Of a stretch of 64,000 bases of DNA, positions 29,625-39,529 are shown one piece after another (the stretch's first letter is position 1; the number at the start of each line of letters is the position of its first letter). The position numbers were made by a program, and so were the translations under genes. Source of the DNA: Microbacterium sp. H1-D42 (GTDB taxonomy: Bacteria; Actinomycetota; Actinomycetes; Actinomycetales; Microbacteriaceae); contig NZ_CP093342.1 of the NCBI RefSeq assembly GCF_022637555.1, positions 2,480,001 to 2,544,000 of the forward strand. The letters are read 5' to 3'. The notes beneath the pieces are model-generated. The model ran no database searches. It was not told where the DNA came from and saw only the letters and a list, made by a program, of their open reading frames with translations.

Positions 29625-30154
29625 TCCGCCGTGCTCCCACGGGCCGCCCCCGGATCGGTGCACGCGCACCGCTCGGGCGACCAGCTGGAGCGCGCCAGCG
29701 CGGCGTCGCCGATCGGGTTCACGCCAGGGCCCGCCGCCAGGGCATGTCCGGCCAGAGCGTGCAGGCACTTCACGCGTGTGGGCATTCCGCCGGCCGAGAT
29801 GCCGTCGATCTCCGGCACGTCGCCGAACTGCGCGCGGTCGGCGAGGTAGGCCGCGTGCGCGCGCTGGTAGGCGGCGGCGACGTCGGCATCCTCTTCAAGC
29901 AGGTGTGCGAGTTCGGGCATCACCTGGGTGGCCTCGAGCGTCGACATGGCCGCTGTCGCGGCAGGATGCGTGAGGTAGTAAAACGTGGGGAACGGCGTGC
30001 CGTCGTCCAGTCGAGGCGCCGTGGCGACCACGGTCGGGTTCCCGCAGACGCAGCGTGCGGCGATTCCGACGACCCCGCGGGCTGTGCGCCCCAGCTGGCC
30101 GGAGACCGCGTCGATCTCGGCGGTGGTCGGCGTCTCGTAAGGCGGTGTCGTCAC
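29621..30154 (-). CDS. DUF501 family protein
   Basis: 177 residues. Conserved 'CVCGNPTVVATAPRLDDGTPFPTFYYLT' (abbreviated) and a central 'GGMPTRVKCLHALAGHALA' with His/Cys residues. DUF501 genes lie beside eno and divIC in most actinobacteria; the role is unknown. It overlaps the downstream protease start. Confidence 0.88.
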   Translation of the reverse strand: MTTPPYETPTTAEIDAVSGQLGRTARGVVGIAARCVCGNPTVVATAPRLDDGTPFPTFYYLTHPAATAAMSTLEATQVMPELAHLLEEDADVAAAYQRAHAAYLADRAQFGDVPEIDGISAGGMPTRVKCLHALAGHALAAGPGVNPIGDAALARSSWSPERCACTDPGAARGSTAE

Positions 30155-30189
30155 CTGACCAGCGTACGGGAGCGAGTCTGTGTGCTGAC

Positions 30190-30741
30190 TCAGCGCGCCG
30201 GGGCCTGAACCGCGGTCTTGGCGAGCCCCGCCGAGGTGAGGCTGCGCAGCAGCTGGGGCATCCAGTCGGATGCGCGCTCCTGCAGCTCGTCGCTGACCTC
30301 GTCCTGCTCAGGAGGGAGATCGGCGGGGTCGAGATCGAAGTCGATGAGGTAGGGAACCTGCCCCGGTTTGACGTAGTACAGGCGCTCGCGGGCCTGGGTC
30401 GTGATGTAGGCGGGGTCGTCCCACCGCGCCTGCTCGCGTTCGAGTTCGGCGATCTGCTCCTGGGTGACCTGCACCGAGTGCTCGAGCGCCGAGATCTTCT
30501 GTTTCTGGTCGAGATAGGTGCCGATGGTGGGCACCAGCACCCAGGTCCCGAGCACGACGAGCGAGAGCATGATCGCGGCGAAGGCGGAGAGGCGGATGCC
30601 ACTGGCCCACTCGCGCACGTCCACGGCGCGGCCCGCGATGCTGCCCCGTGCACCGTCGCTCGACTGTGCACCACGGCGCGGACGCGTCGGCGTCTCCTCG
30701 CGCGCAGGGGACGACGAAGGGGGAGCCGGTCGTCGTGCCAT
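30190..30741 (-). CDS. divIC: FtsB/DivIC-type septum formation initiator
   Basis: 183 residues with one membrane segment (about 55-75), then a coiled coil ('KISALEHSVQVTQEQIAELEREQARW') and 'ARERLYYVKPGQVPYLIDF', the DivIC signature. It should join FtsL and FtsQ at the division site. The N-terminal cytoplasmic part is Pro/Arg-rich and poorly conserved. It is the second gene in the eno cluster. Confidence 0.88.
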   Translation of the reverse strand: MARRPAPPSSSPAREETPTRPRRGAQSSDGARGSIAGRAVDVREWASGIRLSAFAAIMLSLVVLGTWVLVPTIGTYLDQKQKISALEHSVQVTQEQIAELEREQARWDDPAYITTQARERLYYVKPGQVPYLIDFDLDPADLPPEQDEVSDELQERASDWMPQLLRSLTSAGLAKTAVQAPAR

Positions 30742-30818
30742 GCTCCCCCTCCTTCGCGTGTCTCGGCTGCTGTTCAGTGGTTCCTGTTCAGCGCTTCGGG
30801 TTCAGCGGTTCGTGCGCC

Positions 30819-32875
<2,057 letters not shown>

Positions 32876-32945
32876 GTCTTCAGCCAACCCCGGGGTGCGT
32901 GCCGCGGTCAAGGGCTCGCGGCCACGATCTGCGTGCGGCGCTGGG

Positions 32946-33935
32946 TCAGACGGCAGGCGGCAGTGTGGATGCCGGGTACTTCGGCGGCCTCGGCGCTGCG
33001 AGCGGCGGCTGCTTGCGGAACTGCCCTGTCAGCAGCAGGACCACGATCACGAGGCCTCCGACGATCCAGCCCGAGGCACCGAGTGCGAGCGCGAGCGCCG
33101 GGTCCATCGTCGCGCCGGCGGCGCTGAAGACGATCGGCAGACCCGCCGTGGCGTTGAGCGCGCCATGTGCGAACACGGCCGGCCACATCGAGCCGCTGCG
33201 CAGACGCAGCAGGCCGAGCAGGACACCCCACACGATGCATCCTGCGGTCATCAGCAGCACCCCGGTGAGGTCGGTGCGGCCGAAGTTGTAGCCGAGCAGG
33301 ATGATCGGCGCGTGCCAGAGTCCCCAGATCGCACCGCTGATCAGCAGCGCGGGCCACGTGCCGTACCGGCGCAGTGCGGGCACGAGGAATCCGCGCCAGC
33401 CGACTTCCTCGCCGAAGGCCGCGACCGCGTTGATGGTCGCCGCGGCGAACGGGATGGATGCGAGCTGCGCCGCGAGCAGGATCCACGGCGCTGGCAGCTC
33501 GGTGCCTGCAGGAACGCTCTGTCGCAGCAGCTGCTCGAAGCCGGACAGCCCCGCGAAGTCGGCCGTGAGCCAGCCGAATGCGGCCGCGACCAGCAGCGCC
33601 GCGATCACCACGGCTGCAGCGCCGAACAGCCCGATCACCATCATCCAGACGACCCGCTTCGCAGGCCGAAGCGGCCACATGCCGAGGAACCGCAGCCGCT
33701 CCCCCTTGGGGATCGGCTTCAGCACGACCATCACGATCAACAGGGCGATCGCCGGCGTGTACATGATCACCGGCAGCAGCAGTCCGGCGTACGGCTCGGC
33801 CAGGCCGTGACCGAGCCAGAGCGGCAGCGCGATCAGCCAGGCCAACCCGCAGGCCAGCACGATGAAGGTGATGATCGCGCCGAGGCTGACCGTGACAGGG
33901 GCAGGCTCCGGCCTGCGCTGGTCGGGGTGCGTCAT
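32946..33935 (-). CDS. CPBP family intramembrane protease
   Basis: 329 residues with about eight membrane segments. The CAAX-protease/bacteriocin-processing motifs are present: 'FGEEVGWRGFLVPAL', 'WGLWHAPIIL' and 'HGALNATAG'. Starts at ATG 33935 with GGAGGAA, overlapping the DUF1648 stop (4 bases). Third gene of a GntR-DUF1648-CPBP unit. Confidence 0.88.
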   Translation of the reverse strand: MTHPDQRRPEPAPVTVSLGAIITFIVLACGLAWLIALPLWLGHGLAEPYAGLLLPVIMYTPAIALLIVMVVLKPIPKGERLRFLGMWPLRPAKRVVWMMVIGLFGAAAVVIAALLVAAAFGWLTADFAGLSGFEQLLRQSVPAGTELPAPWILLAAQLASIPFAAATINAVAAFGEEVGWRGFLVPALRRYGTWPALLISGAIWGLWHAPIILLGYNFGRTDLTGVLLMTAGCIVWGVLLGLLRLRSGSMWPAVFAHGALNATAGLPIVFSAAGATMDPALALALGASGWIVGGLVIVVLLLTGQFRKQPPLAAPRPPKYPASTLPPAV

Positions 33936-34990
33936 GATTCTTCCTCCAGGTCAGTTCGTCTGCGCTGTCGTTCCATGGCCCGCTCGCGCAGGCTCTCCAG
34001 CACGGCGGCCGCCTCGCGTGCACCATCCACGGTGACCACGAAGACCTTGCCTCTGCTATCGGTCACCTGCAGCGCCTCGCCAGCGCGCAGCACGACACCG
34101 CGCCGCCCGTCGACGCCGATGCGCCAGCCCCATCCGCCGAACTCGGCCATCGGGGCGATCTGAACGACCTCGATCCTCTCGATGCGGTCGAGCGGGATGC
34201 GGGTGTTCGGCCACCCGAGGATGGAGCGCACCTGGAGCCCACCGTCGCTCACCTGAACCCGGAAGACGAGCATCGTGGCGACCAGAACCAGCAGCAGGGC
34301 GGTCGTGCCCAGCAGGATCCATCCTCCGCCCGCTTCCTGCGCGAGGATCACGAAGGAGAGCACGAGCATCAGCAGCATCGTGCCGACCAACCCGATGGTC
34401 GCGCCCCGTGCCATCTTCGCCGTCCCGAACCAGGCCGCTCGCTCAGCGCACTGGAGGGTGATGCCCGCGACCTGCGCGCCGGCCTCTGCGGCGCGCTCCG
34501 GCGAGCGCGGCTGCAGGAACCAGCCGAGCGCCGTGCCGCCGAGGAGCAGGACGAATGCGATCGGAATCCAGCGACCGATGTCAGGCGTCTGCGTCGCGTC
34601 GGCGAGTCCGCGCTGCAGGCCCGCCGTGACCAGTCCGATGTACGAGATGAACAGCGCGATGCCGAGCCCCATGCCGCCGAGGAAGCGGGAGGTCGGACCC
34701 CACGCCTGAACCTGCTGCGTCGTGCTGCTCTGCGGCATGCGGTGTCCGAATGCGCCGATCAGCGCCATGAGAGCGACGGTGCCGCCGCCGACGCCGAGCG
34801 GCAGCGCGATCGCCGCCCACTTCGGTGCGAAACCGTCGACGCCCGAGGTACCCCAGTGCGTCGCGATGGGGTCGGGGAGCTCGGGCAGCCAGGTGGCGAT
34901 CACCGCCGCGGTGATGAGCAGGATCGCCACGGGGATGATCACCCCCACCCAGAAGAACGCGGTGCGGGATCGCCGGATGTCATCGGTCAT
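33932..34990 (-). CDS. DUF1648-domain membrane protein
   Basis: 352 residues. The N-terminal DUF1648 motif 'PIATHWGTSGVDGFAPKW' and several membrane segments resemble SdpI-type immunity proteins, but the long C-terminal part includes a PH-like region after the last segments ('LQVRSILGWPNTRIPLDRIERIEV'). It overlaps the GntR gene by 11 bases. Likely envelope-stress related, as inferred from family and operon. Confidence 0.8.
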   Translation of the reverse strand: MTDDIRRSRTAFFWVGVIIPVAILLITAAVIATWLPELPDPIATHWGTSGVDGFAPKWAAIALPLGVGGGTVALMALIGAFGHRMPQSSTTQQVQAWGPTSRFLGGMGLGIALFISYIGLVTAGLQRGLADATQTPDIGRWIPIAFVLLLGGTALGWFLQPRSPERAAEAGAQVAGITLQCAERAAWFGTAKMARGATIGLVGTMLLMLVLSFVILAQEAGGGWILLGTTALLLVLVATMLVFRVQVSDGGLQVRSILGWPNTRIPLDRIERIEVVQIAPMAEFGGWGWRIGVDGRRGVVLRAGEALQVTDSRGKVFVVTVDGAREAAAVLESLRERAMERQRRRTDLEEES

Positions 34991-35336
34991 CGTGTGTCTC
35001 CTTCATGAGCGAGGCCAGCGTGGTCGAGGAGATACCGAGCGCCGCCGCGCGGCGCATGAGGTCGGCGACGTCGCCGGCGAGTTCGGCGAGCGGTGCGGCG
35101 GATGCTGACACCACGGCGCCACGTCCCCGACGCAGGTCGATCAGGCCCTCGTCCCGCAGTTCCTGGTAGGCGCGCAACGCCGTGTGCACGTTGACGTCGA
35201 CAGCATCCGCCACCTCGCGGGCTGCCGGCAGCCGGTCACCTGGACGCAGCCGCCCGGCCAGCACGTCACCGCGCACCGACGCCGCGATCTGCTCGAACAG
35301 CGGGCGTGTGCTCTCTGGGTCGATCCGGATCAGCAT
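34980..35336 (-). CDS. YtrA-type GntR family transcriptional regulator
   Basis: 118 residues. The winged-helix domain (about 8-75) has 'LRPGDRLPAAREVADAVDVNVHTALRAYQELRDEGLI', followed by a short helical dimerisation tail typical of YtrA. ATG 35336 with AGGAGG upstream. It is expected to repress its own operon through the operator at 35358-35370, responding to envelope damage in known relatives. Confidence 0.88.
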   Translation of the reverse strand: MLIRIDPESTRPLFEQIAASVRGDVLAGRLRPGDRLPAAREVADAVDVNVHTALRAYQELRDEGLIDLRRGRGAVVSASAAPLAELAGDVADLMRRAAALGISSTTLASLMKETHDDR

Positions 35337-35357
35337 CTCGCCTCCTACACGCTTACT

Positions 35358-35370
35358 CTAGTGCAACTAG
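35358..35370 (-). promoter_or_regulatory. Likely operator of the GntR operon
   Basis: CTAGT-TGC-ACTAG, a perfect 5-bp inverted repeat 21 bases upstream of the regulator's start codon. Position and symmetry fit autorepression. Confidence 0.65.
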
Positions 35371-35434
35371 AACAATTGTGGAGCGCATCCAGTCGATCAT
35401 GCATGGCGCACGCCCGACCGGCAGACTGACCGAC

Positions 35435-35734
35435 ATGCGCATCACCCCTCGTCGCCTCGCCCTCGGAATGAGCCTGTGGATCCCGAACCTGTTCAGCGGC
35501 ATCCGCGTGCGCCGCTACAGCGACGACTGGACGCACGCGACCGTCGAGCTGCACGTGAACCTCTTCACCCGCAACTATGTCAAGACGGCGTTCGGCGGCT
35601 CGATGTCGGCGATGACAGACCCGTACTTCTTCATGCTCGTGATGCATCAGCTCGGGCGCGACTACGTCGTGTGGGACACCGTCCGGGAATTATTGCGCCA
35701 GATGCATCATTCGTCACCACGCCGTACGGCCTAG
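35435..35734 (+). pseudogene. DUF4442 gene, 5' fragment interrupted by insertion
   Basis: From ATG 35435 the frame encodes the N-terminal half of a DUF4442 (hotdog-fold thioesterase-like) protein, ending '...QLGRDYVVWDTV' at about 35683. It then runs into foreign sequence and stops at 35734. The missing C-terminal half ('RGEIEFIKPGRGVL...') is at 42117-42353. Joined, the two parts give a normal length of about 160 residues. Confidence 0.88.
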
Positions 35735-35781
35735 CCGCCGCATCTCGCGGCGACCATGCCCTCCTGATCTGGAGTTTCCTT

Positions 35782-35829
35782 CCAACCTACCCTAATGCAA
35801 TAATGTTGCTTCTAATGCAACAAGGTTGG
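35782..35829 (+). promoter_or_regulatory. Stem-loop and direct repeats before the recombinase gene
   Basis: CCAACCT (35782-35788) pairs with AGGTTGG (35823-35829), and GTTGC (35805-35809) with GCAAC (35817-35821). CTAATGCAA is repeated at 35792 and 35812, a 20-base period. The region is AT-rich and ends seven bases before GTG 35837. It could be an operator for the XRE protein or a recombinase-binding site. Confidence 0.6.
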
Positions 35830-35836
35830 AGGGGTT

Positions 35837-36943
35837 GTGGATCCTGTTCCGGGTGCTGCGAGCCTGGTCTTGGTGAGGGGAGTTAGTTACCTCGATGAGG
35901 CGGCTGCCGTTTTCGAAGCAATGGTGGAAGGGTGGTCCCGCCAGCAGGCCAGTCGACGACTGCAGCCGTCGACGATCAGTGCACGGCTGAATCTGATTCG
36001 ACGGTTCCAGCGTTTCACGGAGGAGTATCCGTGGCTGTGGAGGGCGCAGGACGTCGAAGACTTCACTGTCTCCCTGATGAGCCGGAATCGACTGAGCACC
36101 AGCACGATCCGCGGCTACCACCTCACGTTGCGGCAGTTCTGTGACTATCTGACCGATCGTCGCTATGACTGGATGACCGAATGTGAACGGCGATTCAGTT
36201 CCGTTCCTACACAGGTGTGCCATGAGTGGAACACCGTGGTGCATCTTGATGAGTACGAGGGACGACCGGCCCGCCGCCCATTGACCTACGACGAGCTCGA
36301 AACGCTGTTCGGCCATTGCGATGACCGTGTGGAGCAGATTGCACGGACTGGTCGTAAGGGTGCGTTAGCCGCGATGCGTGACGCGCAGATATTAAAGACC
36401 ACCTATGCGTTCGGACTCCGACGTCGCGAGGTGGCCAGGCTCGATATCGCCGATCTGCGCGTGAATCCGCAGGTACGGGAGTGGGGTCAGTACGGCTCAT
36501 TGCACGTTCGATATGGGAAAGCGGTGCGCGGCGGTCCTCCACGACGTCGCACGGTGCTCGCGGTTCCAGAGTTCGACTGGGCATTGGACGGTCTGCGACA
36601 GTGGGTCGAGGAGGCGCGCCCGAGGATGGATCCCCGCGCGCATCCCGCGGTCTGGATAACCGAACGCAACAGCCGTGTTTCGGTCCGATATCTGGATATA
36701 CGTTTCGCCGAGCTCCGCGCCGGTGCAGGTCTGCCTGCTGAGCTCACGTTGCACTGCCTGCGCCACTCGTACGTCACCCACCTGATCGAGTTCGGATACG
36801 CGGAGCGATTCGTTCAAGAGCAGGTGGGCCACGCGACGGCATCGAGCACCGTGATCTACGCTTCCGTCGGCAGCGACTTCAAGAACCGCATCCTGGCGGA
36901 CGCGCTGCATCGTGTCTACGATCCCGCGAAAGGTCGCCGCTGA
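35837..36943 (+). CDS. Tyrosine recombinase/integrase of the insertion
   Basis: 368 residues with an N-terminal SAM-like core-binding domain (about 20-115) and a catalytic domain. All active-site residues are visible: Arg195 ('GLRRREVARL'), Lys228, His306 and Arg309 ('LHCLRHSYVTHL'), His332 ('VGHATASS') and the nucleophile Tyr341 ('VIYASV'). GTG 35837 with GGAGGGG upstream. Its stop overlaps the next ATG by one base (TGATG). It is the only clearly active recombinase of the three. Confidence 0.92.
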   Translation: MDPVPGAASLVLVRGVSYLDEAAAVFEAMVEGWSRQQASRRLQPSTISARLNLIRRFQRFTEEYPWLWRAQDVEDFTVSLMSRNRLSTSTIRGYHLTLRQFCDYLTDRRYDWMTECERRFSSVPTQVCHEWNTVVHLDEYEGRPARRPLTYDELETLFGHCDDRVEQIARTGRKGALAAMRDAQILKTTYAFGLRRREVARLDIADLRVNPQVREWGQYGSLHVRYGKAVRGGPPRRRTVLAVPEFDWALDGLRQWVEEARPRMDPRAHPAVWITERNSRVSVRYLDIRFAELRAGAGLPAELTLHCLRHSYVTHLIEFGYAERFVQEQVGHATASSTVIYASVGSDFKNRILADALHRVYDPAKGRR

Positions 36944-37272
36944 TGATCAAGAAGATGAGCGCACGCTGGAAGCTGAGGGAGCTGATGGCATCGCAGGGAT
37001 GGTTTCAGACCACAGATCTCGTGCCGCTGCTCGCAGAGCGCGGCATCCACCTCTCTCGAGAGCAGGTGTTCCGGCTGGTGACGAAGCCCCCTCAGCGCCT
37101 GAACATGGATGTGCTGGTCGCACTTTGCGACATCCTGTCCTGCACACCCAGCGATCTGATCGAAGCGGTGGAAGATCCCGTGACGGTGCAAAAGACCGGG
37201 ACGGATGAAGCCCGCGGCATCGGAGAGCTGCGCCCGATTCCGGCTCGGATCCGCAGGCCCGATCAGACGTGA
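36943..37272 (+). CDS. Small XRE-like helix-turn-helix protein of the insertion
   Basis: 109 residues. Residues about 8-75 form a Cro/C1-type HTH of the HTH_26 kind ('KLRELMASQGWFQTTDLVPLLAERGIHLSREQVFRLV', abbreviated), with 'LNMDVLVALCDILSCTPSDLIE' closing the bundle. It overlaps both neighbours, so the trio is one translational unit. It probably regulates the unit or acts as an accessory DNA-bending factor; both are inferences. Confidence 0.83.
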   Translation: MIKKMSARWKLRELMASQGWFQTTDLVPLLAERGIHLSREQVFRLVTKPPQRLNMDVLVALCDILSCTPSDLIEAVEDPVTVQKTGTDEARGIGELRPIPARIRRPDQT

Positions 37273-39236
37273 GCGAATCCCGTCGTCGAGTTTCGGACCG
37301 TGAGATCACCGAGATGATCATCGCGATCGTGACGGACGCGAACACGGGATTGGATCGCTCCGTCGTCCGCGAAGTCACGCTCACCGTGGCAACCCGACCG
37401 AACATGCGCGGACGCCTTCTTCGCACGCTCGAAGAAGCCTCGGCTCCGCTGACGTCTCCGGGTTCAGGGATGCCTCGCCAAGCGCAGAGGTTTCTGCGCG
37501 CCCTCATCGACGCAGGCGCCCAGGGTTTGCGCCTCCCGGTCTGCCAGAACTGTGCGCTGACTCGACCGATCAGTCATTCCCTGAACGATGGCCGAAGAGT
37601 GTGCGGGCCCTGTCACCGAGCCGCGCGAGCAGTCGCTTGTGGGAAGTGTCGTAATCACCGCTTTTGCTCGTATCGACTCGATGGCACGCTGGTCTGCGCA
37701 CCTTGCTACTCGGCCGACCAGCGGAACAAGGTGACGTGTGCGTCGTGCGGACGTCTCGACCGTCGAATCGCTCGCTCGGAAATCGGGGTGCTCTGCCCGC
37801 GCTGCGCACCCCGCCCCGACCGCGCGTGCTCCAGATGCGGGATGTCCAGGCCAGTCAAAGGGACGCTGCAGAACCAGCAGTTCTGCGCGCCCTGTTACAA
37901 CCGGATCACCACGACCGCCTCAGGATGCCCCGAGTGCGGTCGGTTCCGCATCCTCGCCTACCGTGGCGTCGACGGAGTGTTTCTCTGCGCCGAGTGCGCC
38001 GGACAGCCCGTCAGATTTGCCTGCAAGACGTGCGGAGGCGAAGAGCATCTGGTCGGCCGCAACTGCGCCCGCTGCGTTCTCACCGATCGAATGACTGCGC
38101 TCATCACGGCGCCCTCCGGTGAGGCGCATCCTCAGCTGAAGCCTGTGCGCGACGCCGTCCTTGCCCGCAAGAATCCGCGATCGGCGTTGAGATGGGTGGC
38201 ACGAGCGAGCGCCACCAGCATCCTCAAGAGCATGGCTGACGGGCGCACCCAAATCAGCCATGAAGGCATCGACTCCTTTGCTCGCAGCGCTTCCCGCGAG
38301 TATCTTCGAGACCTTCTCATCGCGAGTGGCGCCCTCGCGGCTGAGCCTCGCGAGCTCCGCGACACGCTTGAGTGGATCGATGGTTTCCTCACCGACTACG
38401 CCGGCCCCGACCGGCATGTGCTAACGGCCTACTCCCGATGGAACGTCATCCGTAGGGTTCGAGCGCGTGCGGCGCGGGGCAAGTTCACCAGCAGCGCCGC
38501 AAAGAACGTACCGCCGCACCTCCGCGTGCTCGGCGATTTCATGATGTGGCTCGCTGAGCGACGAACCGACCTCGCGACGGCACGCCAGGCCCACGTCGAC
38601 GAATTCCTCACGACCCACCCGGAGGGCGCAAGACACCTACCGCAGTTTCTCAAATGGGCACACTCAAGCGGCCGCTGCGGCCCGCTGACATCGCCTACCT
38701 ATCGTTCGCAGCAGCCCACGCCGCAAGTCCCTGCTAATGAACACTGGGACACCGTCGAACGGCTGCTCCACGACAACAGCATACGAATCGACACGCGCAT
38801 CTGCGGCTTGTTCGTGTTGCTGTATGGTCAGCGTCCGTCCCACATATGCCAGTTGACTCGTGATCTCGTCGTCGTCAACGAAACGAACGTCCTGGTCCGC
38901 TTCGCTGCCGATCCAATCGTGTTGCCTCCTGGCGTCGACGACCTGTTCCGAGAACATCTGAGTACGCTCGAAGATGAGCCCACTCCCTGGCTCTTTCCCG
39001 GGCGCAATCCCGACCGTCCCATCGTCGAGGCTGGCCTAAGTCTCCGGCTGCGAGACCTTGGCATCTCACCGCAAGCCAGCCGAACCACGGCCATGATGCA
39101 GCTTGCTGCCCAACTCCCGGCCGCGGTACTCGCAGGCTTCCTCGGCATCCATCCGCAGACCGCCGTCGCCTGGAGCAAGATCGCCGCAAGCGATTGGAGT
39201 ACCTACCCGGCGTTGCGGCTGACCACAATACACTAA
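37269..39236 (+). CDS. Zinc-ribbon protein with degenerate recombinase domain
   Basis: 655 residues, GTG start overlapping the XRE stop. Residues 92-269 hold six Cys-x2-Cys...Cys-x2-Cys ribbons (for example Cys92/95/112/115, 157/160/176/179, 187/190/206/209, 220/223/240/243). A SAM-like core-binding region (about 350-470) and a C-terminal tyrosine-recombinase-like fold follow ('ICGLFVLLYGQRPSHICQL'). The HxxR box is reduced to 'SRTTAMMQLAA' and the Tyr position reads Trp ('TAVAWSKIA'), so strand cleavage is unlikely. It may target DNA for the first recombinase, as TnpC does for Tn554. Confidence 0.82.
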   Translation: MSESRRRVSDREITEMIIAIVTDANTGLDRSVVREVTLTVATRPNMRGRLLRTLEEASAPLTSPGSGMPRQAQRFLRALIDAGAQGLRLPVCQNCALTRPISHSLNDGRRVCGPCHRAARAVACGKCRNHRFCSYRLDGTLVCAPCYSADQRNKVTCASCGRLDRRIARSEIGVLCPRCAPRPDRACSRCGMSRPVKGTLQNQQFCAPCYNRITTTASGCPECGRFRILAYRGVDGVFLCAECAGQPVRFACKTCGGEEHLVGRNCARCVLTDRMTALITAPSGEAHPQLKPVRDAVLARKNPRSALRWVARASATSILKSMADGRTQISHEGIDSFARSASREYLRDLLIASGALAAEPRELRDTLEWIDGFLTDYAGPDRHVLTAYSRWNVIRRVRARAARGKFTSSAAKNVPPHLRVLGDFMMWLAERRTDLATARQAHVDEFLTTHPEGARHLPQFLKWAHSSGRCGPLTSPTYRSQQPTPQVPANEHWDTVERLLHDNSIRIDTRICGLFVLLYGQRPSHICQLTRDLVVVNETNVLVRFAADPIVLPPGVDDLFREHLSTLEDEPTPWLFPGRNPDRPIVEAGLSLRLRDLGISPQASRTTAMMQLAAQLPAAVLAGFLGIHPQTAVAWSKIAASDWSTYPALRLTTIH

Positions 39237-39529
39237 GGGTTGCCTCCCGGACTCTGAGCCGCAGTTCCAGACGCTGGTGCGTGCGACGGAAGCAACCGCA
39301 GGGCGCGGCGTACTGTCTTTGTCAAAGCGATACACGACCAGGATGGCGGTCGAATGTTCCGGTGTCCCGTTCACGAGGACCCGAGCCTTCTCCAATGTGA
39401 CAGTCTGCTGGGTGGACTCTCGCCAAGTAGCTCACCCAGGCAGCCTGGACTTCCCCCGTCATCCAGTACAAGTCTGCAGTGTCGCTGCATGGGCCCCGAC
39501 CTAAGGGACCGATTCGGCCCGCTCTGGTC
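39237..39529. other. Gene-free spacer inside the insertion
   Basis: 293 bases between the convergent zinc-ribbon gene and the sulfatase gene. Short open frames exist on both strands but none has a ribosome site or a recognisable product. No clear terminator hairpin or inverted repeat was found. Confidence 0.5.

Noticed and set aside
39237..39529. A transposase remnant or extra cargo gene
   Set aside because: Short frames only, with no recognisable motif, start signal or inverted repeat.
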